Positions 16,784 to 24,666 of a DNA stretch of 36,697 nucleotides are shown one piece after another. Source of the stretch: JADGQM01 sp964505935. Its GTDB lineage: Bacteria; Desulfobacterota; Syntrophobacteria; Syntrophobacterales; Syntrophobacteraceae. Made by a program: the position numbers and the translations under genes. The notes below the pieces were generated by a model. That model saw nothing but the letters and a program-made list of their open reading frames with translations. It did not search any database and was not told where the DNA came from. Each line of letters begins with the position of its first letter. Positions within the stretch are counted from its first letter, which is position 1. The stretch covers positions 1-36,697 of the forward strand of contig CAZDKX010000009.1 in NCBI GenBank assembly GCA_964505935.1, in the 5' to 3' direction.

Positions 16784-17982
16784 ACGGGATAGACATTGCC
16801 AGGTCTGGGCTGATAGCTCAGGTCTATTTCCAGGACGGCATCCTTGACCCCTGTCGGCAGCGGAATCTCGAAAGTCTCTTCTTTCGGGGCGAAGGGCTGA
16901 ATGCTGGTGTCCCGGATGATCCCGAGTTTCTTGTCAGGTCCCAGCACCATGTGATTCGAGCGGGCATCGGTGGCCTGGACCATGTAGAATTTTGCATTTC
17001 GAAAGAGTTCCTTGCCTTCAGGGTCACGTGCGGTCACTTCCAGGACCACCTTGGTCTTGCTCGGTCACCCATCGGGGATGCGGTGGCCGGCCTTGCTGCT
17101 AATCCTGGTCTTGACCACGGCCATGGGTCTCACATCCTCTTCCTTCGGCTGGAAAGAATAGGCCATAGCATGAACCTCCAGCGGCAGTGACGTCCTCAGA
17201 CGTTCGGACAGCTCATCCCTTCGGTTGAAATCCGGAGGCATGAGGTGGCCTTCCTTCATGTGGCATTCCTGGCAGGTTTCCGTGCCACCGGAGGGGAGGT
17301 AGGCATGGAGGTAGCTTCCGTAGAGGGTTGCACACTGGACCGGGGTTTCAAACTCCAGGTTAGGGCCCAGCCCGTGGCACTGACCACACATCAGGGAATC
17401 TTTCAAAAGAGGGCTCTTCTTGACCACCTGGCCCTGATGATCGGGCACGTCTTTGTTGCCGTATAATATGTTGGGCTCGGGACGACCGTGCACCACCGCC
17501 TTTTCCTTGTGACACACGAGGCACGAGATATTCAGCTTGCGCAAGGTCTCCTTATCGTCTTTCAGGATAGCTTCGGCGATCTCAGCGGCCACTGCATCCG
17601 TTGCGCATTCGATCTGGGGCAGGTGACACTTGAAACAGGGGAAGTTCTTCCTGGTAGCCTTTTCTCCCGGCTTAACCGAAAGCGGTCCCCGCTTGAGATA
17701 GGATGTCATGAAAATCTGGTCGTCGAGGCCCATAAGCGGTCGCGCGTGATGGGACTTTTCCCATTGGGTGTAAATCTGCTCATGGCATTCCCTGCAACTT
17801 GAAACATCGAACCGCGTTATCAGTTCTTTCAAGGTGGTGACCTGCGAGGGGGCATCGCTATGAGCGACGCTGTCTGCAAGAAGCACCAACGTAGCCAGCA
17901 GGAGGCAAAAGCTCAGGCCGCAGGCAACCTGTTTGGAAACCGCTCTTCGAAAAACCGTTGTTCCTTTGCGTAAGAGTCCCAT
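16747..17982 (-). pseudogene. Periplasmic pentahaem c-type cytochrome with an in-frame TGA
   Basis: A basic N-terminus and hydrophobic core (about residues 18-40) form a signal peptide. Five CxxCH haem sites follow: CRECH 63, CFKCH 116, CLVCH 154, CGQCH 199 and CQECH 237, plus extra His for axial ligands (KSHHARP). A beta-rich C-terminal domain begins with KAGHRIPDG. Directly after that Gly, codon 306 is TGA (17065-17067). The same frame continues for a further 105 residues of sensible sequence (PSKTKVVLEVTARDPEG ...) to a TGA at 16747. This is either a one-base nonsense change (TGC/TGG to TGA), a sequencing error, or, less likely, recoding. All haem sites precede the stop, so a shorter cytochrome may still be made. 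Its ATG lies 44 bp behind the NtrC-type regulator with AAAGGAA upstream. Confidence 0.8.
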
Positions 17983-18026
17983 TTTTGGCTGTTCCTTTTA
18001 TTCTTTGATGGATGATAGCTGCTTTC

Positions 18027-19388
18027 TCATTTTAGACCATATTTCTTGAGCTTGTAGCGGAGCATGCGTTCATTCAAGCCGAGCAGCTTTGCCGCCTGTG
18101 ACTGGTTGAACCCGGCCTTCTCTAAAGCATCCTGCACCATCTGCCGTTCGAGAGTTTCCAGCGCTTCACGAAGGCTTCCCTCCTGTGGCTCAGGGTCGCT
18201 TTCCGTTTCGCACGGGGCATCCGGGAAGGGCAAATCGCCCCGGGAGAGTACCGGCCCACGGGAAATCACTACGGCACGCTCGATGATGTTTTCAAGCTCT
18301 CTCACGTTTCCCGGATAGTCGTAGGTGATGAGAACATCTCGTGCTTCCCGGCTCATTCCTTCAATTTTCTTGCGGTTCTCCCCGGCAAAACGGCTGATGA
18401 ACCAATCGATGAGCAGTGAAATATCCTCGCGGCGCTCCCGCAGCGGTGGGATGGTCATCGTGACAACGTTGATGCGGTAGAGGAGGTCCTCGCGGAAGGA
18501 ACCCTCCTTTACCCCGGATTCGAGATCCTGGTGAGTAGCGCTAATGATCCGCACGTCCGCTTTGAGGGTCCGCTCGCCGCCAACCCGCTCGAATTCCCTT
18601 TCCTGGAGGAAACGCAGCAGCTTGACCTGCACCGGCAAGGTCAACTCGCCGATCTCATCAAGAAAGAGCGTTCCCCCATCGGCCTGTTCAAAGCGGCCAA
18701 TCCGCCTTTGAGTCGCACCGGTAAAGGCGCCTTTTTCATGCCCGAAGAGCTCGCTTTCGAGGAGGGTCTCCGGAATGGCTGCGCAGTTGACCACAATGAG
18801 GGGGCGCTCGGTCCGGGGGCTCAAGTGATGAATTAGGCGGGCAAAAAGCTCTTTGCCCGTACCGGTCTCCCCGCGTATCAGAACCGTCGCCTGACTGAGT
18901 GCCACCCTGCCGGCCAGATTGACCAGTTCGGCCATTTTCTGACTCTGATAACGGATGGCATCGGAAGCCACTCCCTTCGCCATGAGCTCCTGGCGGAGGA
19001 CCTGGTTTTCCCGGACCAGGATGCGGTGTTCCCCCACGCGATCAATGAGAATGTTGAGCTCATCAAAATCAATGGGCTTGGTGAGATAGTCCCTCGCCCC
19101 GGCTTTCATGGCGCCGACCGCGGTTTCGATGCTGCCGTAAGCGGTCATGATCACCGCTTCCGTTTCCGGATTGATTCGTTTCGCTTCCCGCAGGACCTCC
19201 AGACCATCCATTCCCGGCATTCTGAAATCCAGCAAGACCAGATCGAAGGAACTCTTACCCAGGAGTTGAACGGCTTTCTCGCCGCTGTCGACTTCGGTCA
19301 CCCGGTGGCCCTCTTTGACCAGAAAGTCCCGGAGCATTTCCCGCTGGAAGGCTTCGTCCTCGACGATCAAAATGTCCAGGTCACTCAC
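18027..19388 (-). CDS. NtrC-family sigma54-dependent response regulator (ZraR-like)
   Basis: The 453-residue activator has three parts. A receiver domain (residues 1-120) carries Asp in LVLLDFRMPGMDG, Thr in MTAYGS and Lys in LTKPID. An AAA+ domain (about 145-385) carries Walker A GETGTGKE, the sigma54-contacting loop GAFTGA, Walker B LFLDEIGEL and arginine fingers near FREDLLYRINV. A Fis-type HTH ends the protein (FNQSQAAKLLGLNERMLRYK). When phosphorylated it should open sigma54 promoters. It starts with GTG 19388 after AAGGAAA and follows its cognate kinase by 31 bp. Three sigma54-like promoters and two palindromic sites occur in the same neighbourhood. Confidence 0.93.
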   Translation of the reverse strand: MSDLDILIVEDEAFQREMLRDFLVKEGHRVTEVDSGEKAVQLLGKSSFDLVLLDFRMPGMDGLEVLREAKRINPETEAVIMTAYGSIETAVGAMKAGARDYLTKPIDFDELNILIDRVGEHRILVRENQVLRQELMAKGVASDAIRYQSQKMAELVNLAGRVALSQATVLIRGETGTGKELFARLIHHLSPRTERPLIVVNCAAIPETLLESELFGHEKGAFTGATQRRIGRFEQADGGTLFLDEIGELTLPVQVKLLRFLQEREFERVGGERTLKADVRIISATHQDLESGVKEGSFREDLLYRINVVTMTIPPLRERREDISLLIDWFISRFAGENRKKIEGMSREARDVLITYDYPGNVRELENIIERAVVISRGPVLSRGDLPFPDAPCETESDPEPQEGSLREALETLERQMVQDALEKAGFNQSQAAKLLGLNERMLRYKLKKYGLK

Positions 19389-19419
19389 AACCGTATTTCC
19401 TTCTGTTCAGGATACGATC

Positions 19420-21219
19420 TCACTCCCGCTCTTCCTGCCGCGGGAGCAGGATCTCAAAGGTGGTTCCCTGCTCCGGGTTGCTCTGTGCTCGAATGTCACC
19501 ACCGTGGGCAAGAATGATCTCGCGGGCAATGGCAAGCCCGAGCCCGGTTCCTTTTGTCTTGGTTGTATAATAAGGCTCGAAAATCCTCTGCTCCTCACCC
19601 GGAGGAATTCCGGCTCCCGTATCCCGCACTTTGATGCTGATGCAATTCTTCCCGGAAGCTTCCAGGGAAATCATGATGGAACCCTGGTCCGAGATGGAAT
19701 CGGCAGCGTTTCGGACAATGTTGAGCAGCGCCTGTTGCATCCTATTGGGGTCCATAAGAATGGAGAAGGAGCCCTGCTCCCATTGTTTTCCCACATGAAT
19801 TCCTCTGGCATGCACTTCCTCCCGGACCAGGAAGACGATCTTCTCCACGAGCTCCTTCAGGGAGTGCCGACGAAGTTCCAGCCTTTCGCTCCGGGAAAGG
19901 CTGAGGAACTCCTCAATGATAGTGTTGATGCGCCGGACCTCTTCCCGCACGTTGTGGGTGATCCGCTCGAATTCCACTTTTTGTTGAGTGCTTTCAGCGG
20001 GGGTGAATTCACGCTGGAGCCTCTGCACTGCCATGCTGATACCGTTGAGCGGGTTGCGAACTTCGTGGGCGACTTCGGCCCCGAGTTTGGCCAGCGAAGA
20101 GAGTTTCTCGGCCTGATGCAGGCGTTCGCGCATTGCCTGAAGTTTCGAGATGTGCCGGTTCTGAGTCCGGTACAGGAGGCCCATGGCAAGAAAGCCGACG
20201 GCCACCATGAGACCCGTCCAGAGGTAGATGTGACGACGCTTCTCGATAAGGAGCTCGTCGGTTTCCCTGGTTTCGAGTCCCACCCGGGCCTTGCCGATGG
20301 CCTGCCCATCAAGCTCGAAAGGGAGAAATACTTCGAGGAACTTGATATCCCCCACTTTCACGCATTCGGTCACGGGGTTGTCCGGATCTCTGATACTACC
20401 GGCCAGAAGCAGGCATTCCGCCACTTTTTCTTCGGGGACACTTCCGGCCTGGGTCAGGAGGTGCCCTTCAGCATCCTCTACCGCCAGGTAGACCAGTCCC
20501 GTACCCCATTGCATCGTCTTGACGGCCTCCTGGATACTGATCCTCAGTCCCCAGTGCTGCAACCCTTTACCGTCAAGCAGCAGGAGGATGCCGCCTTTTC
20601 CTCTCTCTCGGTGAGTACCGACCAGGCTGACGGTGTCATCCCCGGCCGCCTCTCTTGCCCGCTCAAAAAGGCGAATGGCAATTTCCGGCCGTCCCTCGGC
20701 CAAACCCTTTACCTGTGCCAGAACATCGGCTGGAACAGGGCCGGTCTGAAAGGCGACCCCCCCATGCTCGTCAAGCAGGGCCACGGCCTGGAGATGTTCC
20801 GAGGCAGTAAGCTGTCGCAGACTGTCATGAGCCATAAGCTGCATCTGTTCCTGATAGTCGATATAGCGGGCGAGATCGATCAACGCCTTGGCGAGGGATT
20901 CCTGGATGGCGAAGGTTTCATCGGCGGCAGGCAAGTCGGAAGTGATCCCATGGTAGTCTTCGCCGACTCGGGTCAATTGATGATATCGATCCTGAGCAGT
21001 TCTCTCGATGCCCTCGACGACATAAAAGGCCCTCTTCTTGAGCATATCCAGAAGGGCACCTTCCAGCCGTCTCTGGTCCATCATCGCCATCCCGAAAAGA
21101 AGCGCGGCAAAAAGCAGGGAAACCAGGGCAACCGCCAACGGCTGAACGAAATGTCCCCTGCCGCGATCCCTGCCCTCGAAAGCAGACTGCGGCCAAAGAC
21201 TCTTCCTTCGATCCATCAT
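19420..21219 (-). CDS. Membrane sensor histidine kinase (ZraS/AtoS-like)
   Basis: This is the likely partner of the following NtrC-type regulator. The 599-residue protein has a first membrane helix (about 24-46), a large periplasmic sensor region (about 47-323), a second helix (about 325-347), a HisKA domain with the phosphorylated His in AEVAHEVRNPLNG (about 385) and an HATPase domain with IVRNAADSI, RDTGAGIPP and GTGLGLAIAREI boxes. ATG 21219 overlaps the stop of the upstream ZraP-like gene (ATGA), so kinase synthesis is coupled to it. The sensor region has no motif that names its signal. The neighbouring small periplasmic proteins suggest metal or envelope stress. Confidence 0.92.
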   Translation of the reverse strand: MMDRRKSLWPQSAFEGRDRGRGHFVQPLAVALVSLLFAALLFGMAMMDQRRLEGALLDMLKKRAFYVVEGIERTAQDRYHQLTRVGEDYHGITSDLPAADETFAIQESLAKALIDLARYIDYQEQMQLMAHDSLRQLTASEHLQAVALLDEHGGVAFQTGPVPADVLAQVKGLAEGRPEIAIRLFERAREAAGDDTVSLVGTHRERGKGGILLLLDGKGLQHWGLRISIQEAVKTMQWGTGLVYLAVEDAEGHLLTQAGSVPEEKVAECLLLAGSIRDPDNPVTECVKVGDIKFLEVFLPFELDGQAIGKARVGLETRETDELLIEKRRHIYLWTGLMVAVGFLAMGLLYRTQNRHISKLQAMRERLHQAEKLSSLAKLGAEVAHEVRNPLNGISMAVQRLQREFTPAESTQQKVEFERITHNVREEVRRINTIIEEFLSLSRSERLELRRHSLKELVEKIVFLVREEVHARGIHVGKQWEQGSFSILMDPNRMQQALLNIVRNAADSISDQGSIMISLEASGKNCISIKVRDTGAGIPPGEEQRIFEPYYTTKTKGTGLGLAIAREIILAHGGDIRAQSNPEQGTTFEILLPRQEERE

Positions 21220-21659
21220 GGTTCTCTGCCCATGGTTTTCGCAAAACACGGTTCCAACGTGCACCACCGCCGCAATTGCTCCGGCCTGAGGAGAGCCCTC
21301 ACCTTGATTTGATGCTCGATGGTTGCTGCCAGAAATTGATCCTGAAGCTGGGAAACCTCTTCCGCAAGGCTGCGGATCTTCTGTGCATCGGCTTGCGGAT
21401 TTCTAAAGACCGACTGCAACTCCAGTCGTTTACACATCAGGTCGCTCTGCAAGACGGCCTTTTCTTCATTGTAGATCTTGCCCATCTTTTCGATAGCCGA
21501 CCGTTGTTCGCCGTCGAGAGTCAGGTTCTCCAACGCCACGCAATCATAACTCGGGTATGAAGATCGCGTGACGCCTCGATGCCTCATTTGAGCACAAAGA
21601 ACGGCCGGCAGAAGGATGATCAGCAGCAATACCGCCGAAACAATGGTTTTCCTTGGCAT
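21216..21659 (-). CDS. Small periplasmic Spy/CpxP/ZraP-like protein
   Basis: The 147-residue product has a signal peptide (ending near PAVLCAQ) and a helical hairpin of the Spy/CpxP/ZraP type: LTLDGEQRSAIEKMGKIYNE, a second long charged helix, and LLRPEQLRRW. These proteins act as periplasmic chaperones or metal buffers and often tune their cognate kinase. Four cysteines in the mature part (YDC, LMC, RWC, EPC) are unusual and could bind metal or sense redox. It is first in the operon with the kinase and regulator, preceded by a sigma54-like promoter. Confidence 0.8.
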   Translation of the reverse strand: MPRKTIVSAVLLLIILLPAVLCAQMRHRGVTRSSYPSYDCVALENLTLDGEQRSAIEKMGKIYNEEKAVLQSDLMCKRLELQSVFRNPQADAQKIRSLAEEVSQLQDQFLAATIEHQIKVRALLRPEQLRRWCTLEPCFAKTMGREP

Positions 21660-21703
21660 GGTTCACCGCCCTGTACGGAATTTGCTAACGCCTACAGCAA
21701 TAA

Positions 21704-21717
21704 GCAATCTCTATACC
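21704..21717 (-). promoter_or_regulatory. Sigma54-like promoter of the ZraP-kinase-regulator operon
   Basis: The minus strand reads CTGGTATAGAGATTGCT: GG at 21716-21717 and GC at 21704-21705 with exactly ten bases between, matching the -24/-12 pattern and the TTGCT of the -12 element. It lies about 45 bp before ATG 21659. Confidence 0.6.
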
Positions 21718-21756
21718 AGACGAATCACGTCGGAGCTAAGAAAATAATGCTCCCAA

Positions 21757-21817
21757 TTCGATAGGTTAGGCGAAGAAGCGGGTCCACAACCTCAGTCGGT
21801 TCGACAGATCTGTCGAA
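21757..21817. promoter_or_regulatory. Two related palindromes, candidate enhancer sites for the NtrC-type regulator
   Basis: TTCGACAGATCTGTCGAA at 21800-21817 is a perfect 18-bp palindrome. TTCGATAGGTTAGGCGAA at 21757-21774 is an imperfect version of the same pattern, 43 bp away (about four helical turns). Isolated half-sites follow at 21842-21848 (TGTCGAA) and 21901-21907 (TTCGACA). Paired upstream sites on one DNA face are typical of NtrC-family activators. Confidence 0.65.
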
Positions 21818-22015
21818 TTCACAGAGACCCGAGGAGAAAAGTGTCGAATTGATAACTTACCGTAATTCCATAGTAACAAGAGAATCGTGGTTCAAACGCG
21901 TTCGACATTATTTGCTCCGACCACTTGCCCTCATTCCTGCTCCCTGACTCTAAGCTCGGAAATAAATAACGTAATGTCCATGAGTTGTCGTCCCAAAAAA
22001 GAGATGCAGGCCGTT

Positions 22016-22031
22016 TGGCATGGATCATGCC
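22016..22031 (+). promoter_or_regulatory. Sigma54-like promoter of the second ZraP-like gene
   Basis: TTGGCATGGATCATGC has GG (22018-22019) and GC (22030-22031) separated by ten bases. The -24 half is strong and the -12 half is weaker (ATGCC instead of TTGCA). It lies about 60 bp before ATG 22092. Confidence 0.5.
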
Positions 22032-22091
22032 CTTTAGGAGGACCGAGACAAGCCGCCATGAATCATATAAACCGAAGGGAGGTCAGACACG

Positions 22092-22562
22092 ATGAGAAAG
22101 CTATCGGTAGTCGTTGCGGTATTGGTTTTGGGAGCGTCGAGCGCCTGGGGCTTTGGTGGGCACTGGGGCGGCATGCAGGGTGGCTGCGGCCTTGGCATGA
22201 ACCCCAATCGTTCAGCCAGCGTAAACCTGACGGACGATCAGCGGGCACAGTTCCAATCCAGGCACGACGCCTTTATGGCAGAGATAAGGCCCCTTAGGGA
22301 CGAGCTTTTCAGCAAGAAGATGGAACTGAGGGAACTGTGGGCGAAAGCGGAGCCGAATCAGGCGAAGATTTCAACCAAGCAGCAGGAAATCCGTGAACTC
22401 CAGGCTCAGATGCAGGAGAAGGCCACCGAGTTTCAATTGGGATGCCGACAGCTGTTGACCGCTGAGCAGCGTGAAAAGATGACGGTAACTCAGGCCTCTT
22501 TCCGAGGGAAGGGGTTGGGTCAGGGTTGCCGCATGGGCCGCCGGGAATGTCGCCTTCCATAA
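22092..22562 (+). CDS. Second periplasmic Spy/ZraP-like protein
   Basis: The 156-residue product has a cleavable signal peptide (MRKLSVVVAVLVLG, ending SSAWG) and then a Gly/His/Trp/Met-rich start (GFGGHWGGMQGGCGLGM) typical of ZraP-type metal-binding N-termini. A helical hairpin follows (LTDDQRAQFQSRHDAFMAEI ... LLTAEQREKM) and a Cys/Arg-rich tail (GQGCRMGRRECRLP). It probably buffers metals or protects periplasmic proteins. GGGAGGT lies nine bases before ATG 22092. It is divergent from the paralogue at 21659 across the shared regulatory region. Confidence 0.82.
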   Translation: MRKLSVVVAVLVLGASSAWGFGGHWGGMQGGCGLGMNPNRSASVNLTDDQRAQFQSRHDAFMAEIRPLRDELFSKKMELRELWAKAEPNQAKISTKQQEIRELQAQMQEKATEFQLGCRQLLTAEQREKMTVTQASFRGKGLGQGCRMGRRECRLP

Positions 22563-22634
22563 CATTCTATTGGGCACATTCAAGAGCGGGTGCAAGTTGA
22601 GCGCGCCCCATTCACCCTGTCGCTTTTTACCCCT

Positions 22635-22676
22635 CTCCAGCCATGAGCTACAGCTTGCTGCTGCTCTTGGCTGGAG
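22635..22676 (+). terminator. Hairpin after the second ZraP-like gene
   Basis: CTCCAGCCA (22635-22643) pairs with TGGCTGGAG (22668-22676), a perfect 9-bp stem with a 24-nt loop that can pair further, followed by TGTTT. The T-run is weak, so it may terminate inefficiently or only stabilise the mRNA end. Confidence 0.4.
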
Positions 22677-22695
22677 TGTTTACCAAAGCTTCCTG

Positions 22696-22711
22696 TTGGC
22701 ATAATGGTTGC
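22696..22711 (+). promoter_or_regulatory. Sigma54-like promoter upstream of the thioredoxin operon
   Basis: TTGGCATAATGGTTGC has GG at 22698-22699 and GC at 22710-22711 with ten bases between, a close match to the TGGCAC-N5-TTGC consensus. Expected start is near 22723, so the leader of the thioredoxin operon would be about 200 nt and would contain the repeat at 22791-22902. Confidence 0.65.
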
Positions 22712-22790
22712 CCTGTTTCTGTTGGGTGTTTGTGTGTGACTTTCGCTGAGAGTTGGAGGCATTTGCAGCGACAAACGTCGGCAACTTAGC

Positions 22791-22902
22791 GACTGTCCAA
22801 AAACAACCATGCGGCTTTGTAGGGTGGACTGTACTCACATGCTGCCCCATCGGTGGGCACAGCCCACCCTGTCAACCGTGACGTTAATTTTTGGACGGTT
22901 CC
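22791..22902. repeat. MITE-like repeat, copy 1
   Basis: Terminal inverted repeats ACTGTCCAAAAA (22792-22803) and TTTTTGGACGGT (22888-22899) match at 11 of 12 positions. An inner palindrome pairs AGGGTGG (22821-22827) with CCACCCT (22864-22870). Related copies lie at 33579 and 34301. It has no coding capacity, so any movement would need a transposase supplied in trans. It sits between a sigma54-like promoter and the ribosome site of the thioredoxin gene. Confidence 0.75.
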
Positions 22903-22922
22903 TTAAAGGAGGTAGAGAGATC

Positions 22923-23330
22923 GTGTCCAAAATGAAGAAGGTCCTGAGAATGACGGTTACAGTGGGTTTCATCGCAATGCTGGCTTTGGCCTCTTTTCAC
23001 TCCCTATCCTGGAGCGCTGAACCCGAATCGAGTCCTCCCGAAGTGCCGGTGAAAGGCATGGTGACCATGGTGGACATTGGGGCAAAGAAGTGCATTCCGT
23101 GCAAGATGATGGCTCCCATTATGGAAGAACTGGAGAAGGAATACAAAGGCAAGGCGGCTATCATCTTCATCGACGTCTGGGTAGATCCAGCTCAAGGAAA
23201 GAAATTCGGCATTCGGTCGATACCCACACAAATCTTCTACGACCGGGGGGGCAAAGAAGTCCTGCGACACGAGGGTTTCATGGACAAGAAGTCCATTGTG
23301 GCCGAACTGCAGAAGCTCGGGGTGAAATAA
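22923..23330 (+). CDS. Periplasmic thioredoxin-like protein
   Basis: The 135-residue product has an N-terminal signal/anchor (about residues 8-31) and a thioredoxin fold with the redox pair CIPC (Cys 57, Cys 60) and cis-proline segment IRSIPTQIFYD. It would handle disulfides outside the cytoplasm. GTG 22923 is preferred because AAGGAGG lies ten bases upstream; the in-frame ATG at 22932 is too far from it. The frame is open upstream but only through repeat DNA. ccdA follows 46 bp downstream, the expected electron donor for such a protein. Confidence 0.88.
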   Translation: MSKMKKVLRMTVTVGFIAMLALASFHSLSWSAEPESSPPEVPVKGMVTMVDIGAKKCIPCKMMAPIMEELEKEYKGKAAIIFIDVWVDPAQGKKFGIRSIPTQIFYDRGGKEVLRHEGFMDKKSIVAELQKLGVK

Positions 23331-23376
23331 GGACAGGAACCGGTCACGTTCTTCATTCAAGGATTAAGGAGGGAGG

Positions 23377-24087
23377 ATGCTTGAGGAAGTCTTTTTGACG
23401 ATCAATGAGTGGATGAACGGGGGGCTGGCGATCGCGGCCCTGGGTTGTTTTCTATGGGGAATGGTGAGCGTCGCGTTCAGCCCGTGTCATCTGGCTTCCA
23501 TCCCTCTCATCGTGAGTTACGTGGCCGGCCAGGAAAAGGCGCTCAAGGCAAACCACGCCGCTTATTATGCAGTAGCTTTCACGGTGGGGCTGTTCATCAC
23601 TATCGCGCTCGTGGGGATCATCTGTTCCCTGCTGGGGCGCATGCTGGGTGAAGTCGGCCCCTATTGGACCATCCTGGTGGGCGCCATTTTGATCTGGGTT
23701 GCTCTAGATATGTTTGGAGTGAGCGGCTGCTCCATGTCCGCCGGGCTCATGAGCCGGATCAAGATGAAGGGGCTCCTCGGAGCATTGGTTCTGGGGCTGG
23801 CCTACGGGGTGCTTTCCGGTTCCTGTACCTTTGGCTTCATTGCCCCGATTCTGGCCATTATTACCATTCAGCAGAAAATCATGACCGGCCTGCTCTTCAT
23901 TATCCTCTTCGGCATCGGCCACTGCGTGCCGATTGCCATTGCCGGGAGCTCGACCGCCACCGTCCGGCGCCTGCTCGAAAGCAGCTCCTTTTATGAGGGA
24001 GGGCTCTGGTTCCGGAAGTGCGCCGGGGCAGGGATCGGCCTCCTGGGTCTCTATTTTATCGCCCGCCCGTTTCTCGGGATTTCATGA
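23377..24087 (+). CDS. ccdA: CcdA/DsbD-type membrane electron transporter
   Basis: This 236-residue, six-helix protein passes electrons from cytoplasmic thioredoxin across the membrane to periplasmic thiol proteins. It has the paired CcdA cysteine motifs: FSPCHLASIPL (Cys 37) in helix 1 and SGSCTFGFIAP (Cys 150) in helix 4, an internal pseudo-repeat. Extra cysteines occur at 83, 118 and near 182. AAGGAGGGAGG precedes ATG 23377. Lying directly after a periplasmic thioredoxin, it probably keeps that protein reduced, and could also serve cytochrome c assembly by ResB/CcsA. Confidence 0.9.
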   Translation: MLEEVFLTINEWMNGGLAIAALGCFLWGMVSVAFSPCHLASIPLIVSYVAGQEKALKANHAAYYAVAFTVGLFITIALVGIICSLLGRMLGEVGPYWTILVGAILIWVALDMFGVSGCSMSAGLMSRIKMKGLLGALVLGLAYGVLSGSCTFGFIAPILAIITIQQKIMTGLLFIILFGIGHCVPIAIAGSSTATVRRLLESSSFYEGGLWFRKCAGAGIGLLGLYFIARPFLGIS

Positions 24088-24109
24088 ATTACTCTGGAGA
24101 ACACTGACG

Positions 24110-24644
24110 ATGAGACGACTTACTTACGCTTCACTCGCCCTGGCGGCAATCTTCTGTTGCCTGGTCAAGGCCCATGCAGCAGGCCCGGAAGTTCCCCGCC
24201 TGGAGATTCACGAAACCACCTTTGATTTCAAGGAAGCCTTCGAGGGTGAAAAGGTTTCCCATGATTTCATGGTCAAGAACCCCGGCAAAGGGATACTCGA
24301 GATCAAGGAAGTCCGCGGGCAGGATCGAGGGGGAAATCAGCGTGGCCCCGAAATCGATCTTCCTGGGAAAAACGCCCCAACAACTCATTGAAGCGAGGAC
24401 GGTGAACGTCCGGAGCAATCGCAAAAAACCGTTTCAAATCACCAGCCTCAACTATGATGCGAACCTCCTCAAGGTTGAGGCCAAGCCGCTTGCCGACAAG
24501 AGCAGTCGCAATCTGGAGGTTACCGTTAAGATGGCGAATGTGCCGTCAGGCAGTTCTCTGGAAACCCCCATAACTTTCCAGACCGATCTTGATCCTCAGG
24601 CAAAAGAAAAGATCCAGGTTCGCCTGATCAACCAGGGGAATTGA
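24110..24644 (+). pseudogene. DUF1573-like periplasmic protein, frameshifted and missing its core motif
   Basis: ATG 24110 starts a signal peptide (MRRLTYASLALAAIFCCLV, cleavage after AHA) and a DUF1573/Ig-like start (LEIHETTFDFKEAFEGEKVS, then HDFMVKNPGKGILEIKEVR). At about 24315-24330 the frame is lost; the remainder continues in another frame as IEGEISVAPKSIFLGKTPQQ and so on to TGA 24644. Relatives usually carry a CGCT motif at this junction and it is absent here, so the junction looks like a small deletion rather than a one-base slip. Read in its own frame, the gene stops at 24391 after 93 codons. The ccdA-DUF1573 pairing is common in anaerobes. If intact it would be a small periplasmic protein of unknown role. 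Confidence 0.65.
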
Positions 24645-24666
24645 AGAGGAAAAGGGAGTCGTCACC

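Noticed and set aside
17040..17067. Selenocysteine insertion at the cytochrome TGA as the preferred reading
   Set aside because: The nearby stem is only about 4-7 bp with a mismatch, its loop AAGGT lies too close to the TGA, and other genes here also carry plain stops, so a mutation or sequence error is the simpler explanation.
19315..21312. A 665-codon plus-strand open frame opposite the histidine kinase
   Set aside because: It mirrors the kinase coding sequence, has no recognisable domain and no ribosome site.
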